DNA from: Sphingobium sp. SCG-1
GTDB lineage: Bacteria; Pseudomonadota; Alphaproteobacteria; Sphingomonadales; Sphingomonadaceae
Direction: 5' to 3'
DNA: 64,000 nt
Assembly: GCF_002953135.1 (NCBI RefSeq)
Contig: NZ_CP026372.1
Span: 4,183,001-4,247,000 of the forward strand
The position numbers and the translations under genes are program-made. Shown piece after piece: positions 17,601 through 24,828 of the stretch (positions are counted from its first letter, which is position 1; each line of letters starts with the position of its first letter). The notes under the pieces were generated by a model, which ran no database searches, was not told the DNA's origin, and saw only the letters and a program-made list of their open reading frames with translations.

Positions 17601-18283
17601 GGACTCCGCCCAATGTCGTGGGCATCGGCGGCGCATATATGTGCATCTACGGAATGGAGGGGCCAGGCGGTTATCAGCTCTTCGGCCGCACCATTCAGGT
17701 ATGGAACACGCATCGGCAGACCGACGCCTTCGTCGATGGCAAGCCGTGGCTACTGCGTTTCTTCGACCAGATTCGCTTCTTCAAGGTAAGCGCGGAAGAG
17801 TTGACGGACTGGCGTCGCGACTTCCCGAGCGGCCGCCGCTCCATTCATGTCGAGCAATCCGAATTCCGGCTGGCCGACTATCGCGCCTTTCTTGCGGACA
17901 ACGCAGACTCCATCGCGAACTTTGAAGCGCAACGTCTGGCCGCCTTCAATGAAGAGCGCGCCGAATGGCAGCGGAGCGGGGAATTCGATCGCCTCACCGA
18001 TCTGGCCGGAAATTCCGAAACGGATGGGACGGCCGCCGCATCCATAGATGTGCCGGAAGGCGCGGACCTTATCGAAGCGCCGTTTGGCGGCAGCGTCTGG
18101 AAGCTGCTGGTGGCTCCTGGCGACCAAGTGAAGGCGGGGGACGTAATCGCCGTTATCGAGGCGATGAAAATGGAGTGTCCGCTGGAAAGTCCAGGTAGCG
18201 GCACGATCGCCGCTCTTTACATGCAGGAACGGCAATCGTTGCAACCCGGTACGCCTTTACTGGCGCTGAGGCGGCATCCATGA
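14687..18283 (+). CDS. uca: Urea carboxylase / guanidine carboxylase (biotin-dependent)
   Basis: ATP- and biotin-dependent carboxylase (1198 residues) that makes allophanate from urea or carboxyguanidine from guanidine. Domain order: biotin carboxylase with ATP-grasp (about 1-445; KATAGGGGIGMR glycine loop, EMNTRLQVEHGVTEE), KipA-like carboxyltransferase half (about 450-740), KipI-like half (about 785-1010, with the conserved KYNPARTW and a GPGGYQ segment at 992-997), and a biotinyl domain (about 1120-1195) with the biotinylated lysine at K1161 in EAMKMEC. Length matches the stand-alone bacterial enzyme. Starts and stops overlap its neighbours. I cannot decide urea versus guanidine by reading alone; the two DUF1989 genes favour guanidine. 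Confidence 0.9.
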   Translation: MSFDTVLVANRGAIATRIIRTLRHMGLRSVAVYSEADVGSLHVSQADEAICIGPAPATESYLNIAAILKAAKDSGAGAVHPGYGFLAENAEFAEACAAAGIVFIGPTPENIRTFGLKHSARALAAGHGVPLAPGTGLLTDEEEAAKAAQEIGYPVILKATAGGGGIGMRICEDEAAVREGFAGVARLGEGNFGDAGVFLERYIGRARHIEVQIFGDGAGRIMPLGERDCSLQRRNQKVVEEAPAPLLSAAIRSELIAAAVRLGEAARYRSAGTVEFLFDAERQQFFFLEMNTRLQVEHGVTEEVMGIDLVEWMIRGAAGDFAFLDAEPPAPRGHAVQVRLYAEDPALDYRPTSGTLTAVSFPPNIRTETWCMAGSTVSAWYDPMLAKLIVHAPAREAAVRAMQDALDESRIDGIETNLRWLREVVRTEPFVNGEVSTRLLDTIAYTPQSIRVVSGGTATTVQDWPGRQGLWAIGVPPSGPMDDRSFRIGNRLLGNPEGMAGLEVTVSGPTLFFNAPARLCLMGADFGATLDDIPVERGSAVDVQAGQTLALGRVCGGGIRGYILFAGGLDIAPYLDSRSTFELGQFGGHAARRLLAGDTLHLQRTEAGTLPIPIPASEFTETWTLRVLYGPHGAPDFFTNEDITTIVAADWQVHYNSNRTGVRLIGPKPQWARTDGGEAGLHPSNIHDNPYAIGAVDFTGDMPIILGPDGPSLGGFVCPFVIITADRWKIGQLAPGDRIQFVPVTIDEAEAADNASLTLVTDIAEQPSCAIADLSPVLADIPATAARPRTVYRQQGDRNILVEYGPIVLDIELRIRVHALMCELEKQALPGVIDIVPGIRSLQLHFDGRRLDQQSALAALIAAEERLGDLEDFSIPSRIVHLPLSWRDPATIETIEKYMSAVRDDAPWCPDNIEFIRRINALPDADAVENLIFDASYLVLGLGDVYLGAPVATPVDPRHRLVTTKYNPARTWTPPNVVGIGGAYMCIYGMEGPGGYQLFGRTIQVWNTHRQTDAFVDGKPWLLRFFDQIRFFKVSAEELTDWRRDFPSGRRSIHVEQSEFRLADYRAFLADNADSIANFEAQRLAAFNEERAEWQRSGEFDRLTDLAGNSETDGTAAASIDVPEGADLIEAPFGGSVWKLLVAPGDQVKAGDVIAVIEAMKMECPLESPGSGTIAALYMQERQSLQPGTPLLALRRHP

Positions 18284-20046
18284 CCGTTCTGGACCGGCGT
18301 AACGTCGCCGCTATCGCCGCAGCGGTCAACAATGGCACGTCAAGCGCCGTTACCGTTGCGGAAGAGACGCTTGCCCGTCTCTCCGCCTATGACGCCGTTC
18401 AGCCGCAAATATGGATAAGCCGTATCGCGCCCAACGACCTGCTCGCCGCGGCCCGCGCCATCGATGCTCGGATCGCAGCCGGAGAACGGCTGCCTCTGGC
18501 AGGCGTCCCGTTCGCCGTGAAGGACAATATCGATGTCGCAGGTTTCGAGACCACGGCCGCCTGTCCCGATTTCGCTTATCGGCCCGAGGTGTCAGCAAGC
18601 GTCGTCGAGCGGCTGACCGCGGCGGGGGCGATCTGCATCGGCAAGACCAACCTAGATCAGTTTGCGACCGGGCTTGTAGGCACACGCAGTCCTTACGGCA
18701 TTCCCCACAACGCCTATAATCTGGCCTATGTCAGTGGCGGTTCGAGCTCCGGCTCGTCCATTGCGGTTGCGGCTGGAATTGTGGGCTTCGCACTGGGTAC
18801 GGACACCGCAGGTTCAGGGCGCGTGCCTGCCGCCTTCAACCATCTCATAGGATTGAAGCCCAGCAAAGGCCGCTGGAGCACACGCGGTCTTATTCCTGCC
18901 TGCCGCACGCTCGACTGTATTACGGTGTTTACAGACACCATAGCGGATGCGCGCCTTGTGGATGAAGTCGTAGCGGGCTTCGATCCTGCCCACTCTTACT
19001 CGAAACCGTTGGCCAACCGCTCACTATCGGCGCAACGCTTAGGTGTTCCGCGCAGGGACCAACGCGTCTGGTTTGGCGACAGCGAATCGGAATATCTTTA
19101 CGATCGCGCGCTCGAAAGGCTGGCCGCGACGGCGCAAATCATCGAGATCGACCTGGCTCCGCTCCAGGAGGCGGCGCGTCTTTTATATGGCGGCCCCTGG
19201 GTTGCGGAGCGCGCCGCTGCGCTCGCCGACCTCCTGGCCACCAATCCCAATGCAATAGACGAGACGGTCCGCGCAGTCGTGGAACCCGGAAGCGCCATCA
19301 GCGCCGTAGAGTTGTTCAACGGCATCTACCGCCTTGCGGAATTGAAGCGCCATACGGACGAACTGTGGGACGCAGTCGACTTGCTTGCTTTTCCTACCAC
19401 CGGAACGACGTATCGCGTCGCGGAACTGGCGGCGGCGCCCATCGCGCTGAACAGCAATCTTGGCTTCTACACCAACTTCGTGAACCTGCTCGACATGGCG
19501 GCAGTGGCGGTGCCCGCTGGCGCTCGATCGAACGGTACGGGTTTCGGCATCACGTTGATCGGTCCTGCCGACAGCGATCATGGCCTGCTTGACACGGCCG
19601 ACAGCTATCTCGCAATGGCAGACCTGCCAGCGTCACCACCACTTGATCTGGAGGGAAGAATGCAAACCGTGAAATTGGCCGTCGTGGGCGCTCATCTTAA
19701 GGACATGCCTCTGCATTGGCAGCTTACGTCACGAAACGCGACTTTCGTGGGCGCATTCGAGACCGCGCCGACGTATCGTCTTTACGCCATGGCCGACAGC
19801 GTCCCACCAAAGCCAGCGCTGGTGCACAGTGAGGATGGCGCAGCCATCGCCCTGGAGGTTTACGAACTGGACGTCGCCGCCTTCGGCAGCTTCGTCGTGG
19901 AAGTCCCGGCGCCGCTCGCCATAGGCACGGTGACTTTGGCGGACGGCACCAGCGTTAAAGGCTTCGTTGCCGAGCCACGCGCGTTGGATGGTGCGGAGGA
20001 TATCACTCACCTCGGCGGCTGGCGCGCCTTTATCGCAAGGGGCTGA
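18280..20046 (+). CDS. atzF: Allophanate hydrolase
   Basis: Amidase-signature enzyme (588 residues) that splits allophanate into ammonia and CO2, the last step of the pathway. The Ser-cisSer-Lys triad is present with the spacing of AtzF: Lys81 in AVKDNID, Ser155 in GGSSSG and Ser179 in DTAGSG. The C-terminal quarter (from about residue 460, KLAVVGAHLKDMPLHWQL onward) is the extra domain specific to allophanate hydrolases rather than general amidases. Its ATG overlaps the stop of the carboxylase gene. It ends the operon; no strong terminator hairpin is seen before the tRNA gene on the other strand. Confidence 0.93.
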   Translation: MTVLDRRNVAAIAAAVNNGTSSAVTVAEETLARLSAYDAVQPQIWISRIAPNDLLAAARAIDARIAAGERLPLAGVPFAVKDNIDVAGFETTAACPDFAYRPEVSASVVERLTAAGAICIGKTNLDQFATGLVGTRSPYGIPHNAYNLAYVSGGSSSGSSIAVAAGIVGFALGTDTAGSGRVPAAFNHLIGLKPSKGRWSTRGLIPACRTLDCITVFTDTIADARLVDEVVAGFDPAHSYSKPLANRSLSAQRLGVPRRDQRVWFGDSESEYLYDRALERLAATAQIIEIDLAPLQEAARLLYGGPWVAERAAALADLLATNPNAIDETVRAVVEPGSAISAVELFNGIYRLAELKRHTDELWDAVDLLAFPTTGTTYRVAELAAAPIALNSNLGFYTNFVNLLDMAAVAVPAGARSNGTGFGITLIGPADSDHGLLDTADSYLAMADLPASPPLDLEGRMQTVKLAVVGAHLKDMPLHWQLTSRNATFVGAFETAPTYRLYAMADSVPPKPALVHSEDGAAIALEVYELDVAAFGSFVVEVPAPLAIGTVTLADGTSVKGFVAEPRALDGAEDITHLGGWRAFIARG

Positions 20047-20126
20047 TGACCGGGCCGGCGAGCATCCTCTTGCACATCCGCGCTCTGGACCAAGGTTCGG
20101 CGTTCACATGATGGCAGAAAAGCGTG

Positions 20127-20197
20127 GAGCGGGTAGCGGGGATCGAACCCGCATCACAAGCTTGGAAGGCTAGTGCTCTACCATTGAGCTATACCCG
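20127..20197 (-). tRNA. tRNA-Gly (anticodon TCC)
   Basis: On the minus strand the sequence folds as a cloverleaf of 71 bases: acceptor GCGGGTA/TACCCGC, D arm GCTC/GAGC, anticodon loop CTTCCAA giving anticodon TCC, and T arm GCGGG/CCCGC around TTCGATC. Discriminator base T; CCA is not encoded. One T-T mismatch is present in the anticodon stem. The flanks 20047-20126 and 20198-20411 hold no gene I can support; a small hairpin (TGACGG-N11-CCGTCA) lies at 20301-20323. Confidence 0.95.
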
Positions 20198-20411
20198 CTT
20201 ACGGTTCGCCGAACCGATGATGGTTGCCATTGCCATCAGCGTGGGGTTGTCGTCAACCGGGTTCCTGCAGGAAATGTAAGGCGGATCGCGCATTGCCCAC
20301 TGACGGAGAAGGTTGCCCCGTCATCCTCCAATTAATCCTTTATGAGGCTGGACGTGCCGCGCATTTCTCCGTTACGGGCGGTGCTCCGCGCTCACGAACA
20401 ATAGGCTGAAG

Positions 20412-20798
20412 ATGACACGTAAATTGATATCCTCTGGCTCTCCCTTTGAGACGCAGGTCGGCTATTCACGCGCCGTAGTTCAAGGCGATTGGTGCTTCGT
20501 CGCGGGCACGACTGGCTATGATCCGGAGACGCGAGTGATGCCTGATGCCGTGGCGGAGCAGGCCGGCAATGCGCTTGGTGTCATCGGTAAGGCGCTGGAA
20601 GAGGGCGGCTTCAGCTTCGCCGATGTCGTCCGCGCCACATATTATATCAGTGATGCGGCCTATTGGGATGAGATCGGTTCTGCGCTGGGGGCAGTGTTTG
20701 GTGATATCCGTCCTGCGGCGACCTGCATCGTGTGCGGCCTCGTAAAACCCGAAATGAAGATTGAAATCGAAGTCACGGCGCTGCGGCAGGTCGCCTGA
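20412..20798 (+). CDS. RidA family protein (reactive enamine/imine deaminase-like)
   Basis: A 128-residue YjgF/YER057c/UK114 protein. Members hydrolyse reactive enamines and imines released by PLP enzymes; others are specialised in catabolism. Family marks here: YSRAVVQGDWCFVAGTTGYD, a GKALEEGGFSFADVVRATYYI helix-strand pair, and a PAATCIVCGLVKPEMKIEIEVTAL C-terminus. The usual substrate-binding arginine (R in the R-PAxT segment) is present just before PAAT. It overlaps the next gene, forming a two-gene unit, though a functional link is not evident. Confidence 0.87.
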   Translation: MTRKLISSGSPFETQVGYSRAVVQGDWCFVAGTTGYDPETRVMPDAVAEQAGNALGVIGKALEEGGFSFADVVRATYYISDAAYWDEIGSALGAVFGDIRPAATCIVCGLVKPEMKIEIEVTALRQVA

Positions 20799-21724
20799 TG
20801 ATGGAGAATCGGCGGATCGTCTCCCTGCTGCCGAGCGCAACTGAGATCGCTGTGGCGCTGGGATTTGGCGAGCAACTGGTGGGGCGCAGTCATGAATGCG
20901 ATTGGCCTAGCGCTGTCGAGTCGCTGCCGCCCATCACGAAGTCGAAGCTGGCGAAGGGGTTAAAATCCGGCGAAATCGAACTGCGCGTGCAGGAGATCGT
21001 CGCTTCGGGTCTTTCAGTCTACGAAGTCGACGGCGAGAAGCTGCGCGCATTGCAGCCGGACGTGATCCTCACCCAAACCCAATGCGCGGTGTGCGCGGTG
21101 ACGCCGGCCGATCTGGAGGATGCCATAGCGCAGTGGACTGGACAGGAGCCGACGCTCGTCAGCCTGGCACCCGACGATATGGCCGATGTGTGGGGGGATT
21201 TCCTGCGCGTCGGAGCGGCGCTCGATGCGGAGGATCGCGCACGGGAAGTGGTTGCGCAACTGCAAGCACGGATGGCGGCAATTAATATAGCGGTTGCCGG
21301 CAAGCCAAAGCCGCGCGTTGCCGCGATCGAGTGGCTCGATCCGCTGATGGTCGCGGGCAATTGGGTGCCCGAACTTATCGAGGTAGCGGGCGGCACCAGC
21401 GTGCTCGCGACACCGGGGCAGCATTCACCGTGGATCGAGTGGGAACAACTTGCCGCCGCCGATCCTGATGTGCTGGTCCTGATGCCCTGCGGCTTCCGGA
21501 TTGCGCAGGCACTGGACGAATATCCGTCTCTCAGTGCCGATCCGCGCTGGCGGGCTTTGCGCGCGGTGCAGGAGGGGCGCGTGTATGCGACGGATGGTCA
21601 GTATTTCTTCAACCGGCCCGGACCCCGGCTGGTGGAGTCGGCAGAGATTTTGGCGGAAATCTGCCATCCCGATATTGCTCCGTTCGGGCATGAAGGCGCG
21701 GCTTGGGTGCGCATAGCGGAATAG
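20798..21724 (+). CDS. Cobalamin-binding protein-like (BtuF/FepB fold), no signal peptide
   Basis: A 308-residue type III periplasmic-binding-protein fold of the BtuF family: RIVSLLPSATEIAVALGFG at the N-terminus, the long linking helix around residues 145-165, and a NRPGPRLVESAEILAEI C-terminal helix. The segment TQTQCAVCAVTP is characteristic of this soluble subfamily. No signal peptide or lipobox precedes the first strand, so the protein is likely cytoplasmic, unlike true BtuF. There are no btuCD genes nearby and no cobalamin riboswitch upstream. Start at 20798 overlaps the RidA stop; a second ATG follows at 20801. True ligand unknown. Confidence 0.78.
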   Translation: MMENRRIVSLLPSATEIAVALGFGEQLVGRSHECDWPSAVESLPPITKSKLAKGLKSGEIELRVQEIVASGLSVYEVDGEKLRALQPDVILTQTQCAVCAVTPADLEDAIAQWTGQEPTLVSLAPDDMADVWGDFLRVGAALDAEDRAREVVAQLQARMAAINIAVAGKPKPRVAAIEWLDPLMVAGNWVPELIEVAGGTSVLATPGQHSPWIEWEQLAAADPDVLVLMPCGFRIAQALDEYPSLSADPRWRALRAVQEGRVYATDGQYFFNRPGPRLVESAEILAEICHPDIAPFGHEGAAWVRIAE

Positions 21725-21749
21725 ATCGACGCAGCGAAAGGGACAGCGC

Positions 21750-22097
21750 GTGACCATCACGATGTACGGCATCAAGAACTGCGACACGATCAAGAAGGCG
21801 CGAACGTGGCTGGAAGGGCGTGAGGTGGCCTATGCATTTCACGACTACAAGCAGTCCGGGATCGACTCGGACACCCTGCGTCGATGGATCGATGAGCATG
21901 GTTGGGAAGTGATTCTCAATCGAGCGGGAACGACATTCCGGGGCCTTCCCGAAGCGGACAAACAGAATATCGATACTGAGAAGGCCGTCGCGCTGATGGT
22001 TGCCAACCCCTCGATGGTTAAGCGGCCGGTGCTCGACCTTGGCGACCGGAGGCTGGTCGGGTTCAAGCCGGACGCTTATGCGCAGGCATTTGCATGA
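21750..22097 (+). CDS. ArsC/Spx-family reductase-like protein (YffB type)
   Basis: A 115-residue thioredoxin-fold protein of the ArsC family: MTITMYGIKNCDTIKKARTW at the N-terminus with a single cysteine (NCDT), and the conserved NRAGTTFRGL and SMVKRPVLDLGDRRLVGF segments. The YffB branch differs from true arsenate reductases and its substrate is not settled; no ars genes are nearby. It follows the BtuF-like gene by 25 bases and may be in the same transcript. Confident for family, not for arsenate activity. Confidence 0.85.
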   Translation: MTITMYGIKNCDTIKKARTWLEGREVAYAFHDYKQSGIDSDTLRRWIDEHGWEVILNRAGTTFRGLPEADKQNIDTEKAVALMVANPSMVKRPVLDLGDRRLVGFKPDAYAQAFA

Positions 22098-22137
22098 GCG
22101 TCACATACATGTCTTACGAGCGCATTACCGCAGGATT

Positions 22138-23160
22138 ATGCTGAAAACCCTGTTTGCAGCGGCGCTGCTCGCCGTTATCCCTTCGCTCGCCATGGCCGAA
22201 CCTATCATCATTGCGCATCGCGGCGCGAGCGGAGAGCGGCCCGAGCATACGCTGGCCGGATATGAACGCGCGATCGACCAGGGTGCGGACTATATCGAAC
22301 CGGACCTTGTGCTCACGAAGGATGGCGTGCTGGTCGTACGGCATGAGAACGAGATTGGTGGCACGACGGACGTAGCGGCGCATCCTGAATTTGCGGACCG
22401 CAAGACGACGAAGACCATCGACGGCACGCAAATCACGGGATGGTTCACTGAGGACTTCACGCTTGCTGAGCTACGCACTTTGCGCGCGCGGGAGCGACTG
22501 CCTGAGGTTCGTACCGCCAATCGCCGCTTCGATGGCCTGTATCAGGTGCCGACATTCGAGGAAGTGCTGAAGCTGATCGAGGCGAAGAACGCCGAAACCC
22601 GGCGGCGTATCGGCGTATATCCCGAAACCAAGCATCCCAGTTATTTCGCCTCAATCGGCCTTCCGCATGAAGCGCCGTTGCTCGCGATGCTGGAGCGTTT
22701 TGGTTATGTCAGTGCGGACGATCCGGTATTCATCCAGTCGTTCGAAGTCGACAATCTGAAAGCGCTGCGCACCAAGACCCGGCTGCGGCTGGTGCAGCTT
22801 GTCGCTTCGGCGGAAGGCCCCGCCGATCAGAAGAGCTTGCAATATGCCGATATGCTGACGCTTGAGGGCATGAAGCAGATCGCTGCCTATGCCGACGCGA
22901 TCGGCGCGGAAGGCACGTTAATCGTCAATTCGGATGGCAGTGACACCGGCTTTGTCGCGCGTGCGCATGAAGCAGGCTTGCAGGTCCATATGTGGACCTT
23001 GCGCGCGGAGAACATGTTCCTGCCTCCAAGCATGAAACGAGGTGACGATCCGGCGGCGCATGGTGACTTTGCAGGAGCGGTGCGGGCAATTGTGGCAACG
23101 GGTGTCGATGGGATCTTCAGTGACTTTCCGGGGCTGGCGCGTGCCGCTCTGAAACCCTGA
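22138..23160 (+). CDS. glpQ: Glycerophosphodiester phosphodiesterase (periplasmic)
   Basis: Hydrolyses glycerophosphodiesters to glycerol-3-phosphate and an alcohol in the periplasm. The protein (340 residues) begins with a signal peptide (MLKTLFAAALLAVIPSLAMA) and continues with IIAHRGASGERPEHT, holding the catalytic histidine and the metal-binding start of the TIM barrel, then DYIEPDLVLTKDGVLVVRHE with the second catalytic histidine. Length and order match GlpQ rather than the shorter cytoplasmic UgpQ. The start is the ATG directly before the signal peptide; the longer open frame overlaps the ArsC-like gene and is discarded. Confidence 0.92.
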   Translation: MLKTLFAAALLAVIPSLAMAEPIIIAHRGASGERPEHTLAGYERAIDQGADYIEPDLVLTKDGVLVVRHENEIGGTTDVAAHPEFADRKTTKTIDGTQITGWFTEDFTLAELRTLRARERLPEVRTANRRFDGLYQVPTFEEVLKLIEAKNAETRRRIGVYPETKHPSYFASIGLPHEAPLLAMLERFGYVSADDPVFIQSFEVDNLKALRTKTRLRLVQLVASAEGPADQKSLQYADMLTLEGMKQIAAYADAIGAEGTLIVNSDGSDTGFVARAHEAGLQVHMWTLRAENMFLPPSMKRGDDPAAHGDFAGAVRAIVATGVDGIFSDFPGLARAALKP

Positions 23161-23226
23161 TGCACTTCGGCGACTATCTCTTCCACAAAGCTTGAATTTG
23201 CGGAGCGATGGGTCGATTGAAGGGTC

Positions 23227-23655
23227 ATGCTGTCCCAGAAAACTCGTTATGCCATTCGCGCGCTTCAGCATCTGGCGGATAACTACGGCCAGGGTCCGGT
23301 GCCGCTGACCGACATTGCCGAGACGCAGAACATTCCTTCCAAGTTCCTGACTGTGATCTTGTCGGAACTTTCCCGGGAGGGTTTGGTCGATACGCAACGC
23401 GGCAGGGACGGCGGATACTGGCTGGCGCTGTCCCCGATTGACATAAGCTACGGCGATATTGTGCGTCTGACGCGGGGCTCATTGGCGCTCACGCCGTGCG
23501 CCAGTCGATTTGCTCATGAGACTTGCACGAACTGCCTGCCAGAGTCGGAATGCAGGCTGCATCGCCTGATGCTGCTGGTGAGGGACGAGACCGCGCGGGT
23601 GCTAGATGGGATCAGTTTGGGGCAGCCGATACCGGTCGCAATGGACACGCCGTAG
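23227..23655 (+). CDS. Rrf2 family transcriptional regulator
   Basis: A 142-residue winged-helix regulator. The N-terminal helix MLSQKTRYAIRALQHLAD and the ITE-type recognition part (LTDIAETQNIPSKFLTVILSELSREGLV) are typical, followed by the wing RGRDGGYWLA. Four cysteines in the C-terminal third (TPCAS, HETC, TNC, SEC) could hold an iron-sulfur cluster, as in several Rrf2 proteins, although the spacing is not the IscR one. Rrf2 members of this kind often regulate sulfur or cysteine metabolism. It is followed by the hydrolase, YezD-like and TonB receptor genes, which carry inverted repeats in their upstream regions and are plausible targets. Confidence 0.87.
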   Translation: MLSQKTRYAIRALQHLADNYGQGPVPLTDIAETQNIPSKFLTVILSELSREGLVDTQRGRDGGYWLALSPIDISYGDIVRLTRGSLALTPCASRFAHETCTNCLPESECRLHRLMLLVRDETARVLDGISLGQPIPVAMDTP

Positions 23656-23724
23656 CAGCAGATTATTTCCCGGCAAAATAGTGCATTTCGGATCGCCTAA
23701 GTTTCGCCACATTCGGGCGCTCAC

Positions 23725-23746
23725 CTATTGTCTACTTTTGCAATAG
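23725..23746. promoter_or_regulatory. Inverted repeat upstream of the hydrolase gene
   Basis: CTATTG at 23725-23730, ten bases, CAATAG at 23741-23746: a perfect dyad in the AT-richer promoter region 37 bases before the hydrolase start. Candidate operator, possibly for the adjacent Rrf2 regulator; assignment is inference. Confidence 0.45.
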
Positions 23747-23782
23747 AATTATGTTGATCCTGCCTCAATGTGGAGCAGGACG

Positions 23783-24457
23783 ATGGACCGATTCGGACAA
23801 ACAGGGTGCGCGCAACAGCCAGTCGTGTTGACTGTGCCGGGGTTGAACAACAGCGGTCCGGACCATTGGCAGACCATCTGGGAAAGGACACGTGGCGACT
23901 GTCATAGAGTGGATCTGGGAAGCTGGGCGAGTCCCAGCCGCAATATCTGGGTCAATAGACTGGACGCGGCGATCCGTGAGACGGCTCATGCCCATGGCGC
24001 GCCGATTATCCTGGCGGCGCATAGCCTTGGTTGTCTCGCCGTGGCGTGGTGGGGGGCTTTGCAGAACCAGCCTTACGGGTGGCCCGTCGCGGGAGCGTTG
24101 CTGGTAGCGCCGCCCGATTGCGATCGGATGGAGACGCCCGAGACGATCGGCGGTTTCGGTCCCGTGCCGCGCGGCACATTGCCTTTTCCTTCCATTCTCG
24201 TTGCCAGTCGAGATGATCCTTACATCTTCTTTGAACGCGCCCACAGCATTGGCAAGGACTGGGGAAGCACCATCATCGATGCTGGACATAGCGGCCATAT
24301 CAACGCCGCCAGCGGATTGGGTGACTGGCGGTTTGGTCAATCGCTGCTGGATCGGCTCATCGCCGCATCGGAGGATCAAATCCCGGGGCGGTCACACCCA
24401 TCGCCTTTATCGGCTCTGGCGCCTCGGGGTGAGCGGACATCGATCATAGCGCAATAG
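23783..24457 (+). CDS. RBBP9/YdeN-type alpha/beta hydrolase
   Basis: A small serine hydrolase (224 residues). The RBBP9 pattern is clear: LTVPGLNNSGPDHWQTIWE at the start, nucleophile serine in AAHSLGC, aspartate in ASRDDPY, and histidine in DAGHSGHIN near residue 175. Substrates of bacterial members are mostly unknown. I start at 23783 because a GGAG site lies seven bases upstream; five extra codons to 23768 are possible. The C-terminal 25 residues are low-complexity. Position between an Rrf2 regulator and a YezD-like/TonB receptor pair suggests a shared uptake or scavenging function. Confidence 0.83.
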   Translation: MDRFGQTGCAQQPVVLTVPGLNNSGPDHWQTIWERTRGDCHRVDLGSWASPSRNIWVNRLDAAIRETAHAHGAPIILAAHSLGCLAVAWWGALQNQPYGWPVAGALLVAPPDCDRMETPETIGGFGPVPRGTLPFPSILVASRDDPYIFFERAHSIGKDWGSTIIDAGHSGHINAASGLGDWRFGQSLLDRLIAASEDQIPGRSHPSPLSALAPRGERTSIIAQ

Positions 24458-24502
24458 CCGCATAGTTTATCTTGTCGTCACCCGAGCATTGCTTTTTTGT
24501 CT

Positions 24503-24519
24503 ATCTCATGAGTTGAGAT
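24503..24519. promoter_or_regulatory. Inverted repeat upstream of the YezD-like gene
   Basis: ATCTCA at 24503-24508, five bases, TGAGAT at 24514-24519, a perfect dyad 21 bases before the small gene, in front of its AGGAAGAG ribosome site. Candidate operator overlapping the promoter; the binding protein is not known. Confidence 0.5.
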
Positions 24520-24540
24520 ATTAGGAGGCAAGAGGAAGAG

Positions 24541-24735
24541 ATGAGCAACAACGAACCTGAACGCTTTGCTACGGCACCAGCCAGCCCCCAGCCCGCGCGG
24601 ATCGATATCGAACGAAGCGTGGCGCAGGTTCGGACTGCGCTGGAAGCGTTGCGCTTCGGCTCGATCACCTTGACCGTCCACGATGCGCGGGTCGTGCAAG
24701 TGGATGTGACGGAGAAAACTCGATTCAACGCTTAA
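24541..24735 (+). CDS. YezD-like small protein (DUF2292)
   Basis: A 64-residue protein whose second half, ALEALRFGSITLTVHDARVV then QVDVTEKTRF, is the DUF2292/YezD pattern. This family is widespread and frequently encoded next to sulfur or sulfonate uptake genes, but its biochemical role is undefined. A strong AGGAAGAG ribosome site precedes the ATG, and a perfect dyad lies upstream. The TonB receptor gene follows after 93 bases in the same direction. Existence of the gene is well supported; function is not. Confidence 0.82.
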   Translation: MSNNEPERFATAPASPQPARIDIERSVAQVRTALEALRFGSITLTVHDARVVQVDVTEKTRFNA

Positions 24736-24828
24736 TCGAATTCAAGACGAAGATTACCGCGCACTGCCGGAGCCATGGAGTGTGCTGACTACTGAATCCG
24801 ACAACGGAATATAGACATAGGGGGTTTT

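Noticed and set aside
20198..20411. Cobalamin riboswitch before the BtuF-like gene
   Set aside because: No B12-box-like block; only a short TGACGG/CCGTCA hairpin is present.
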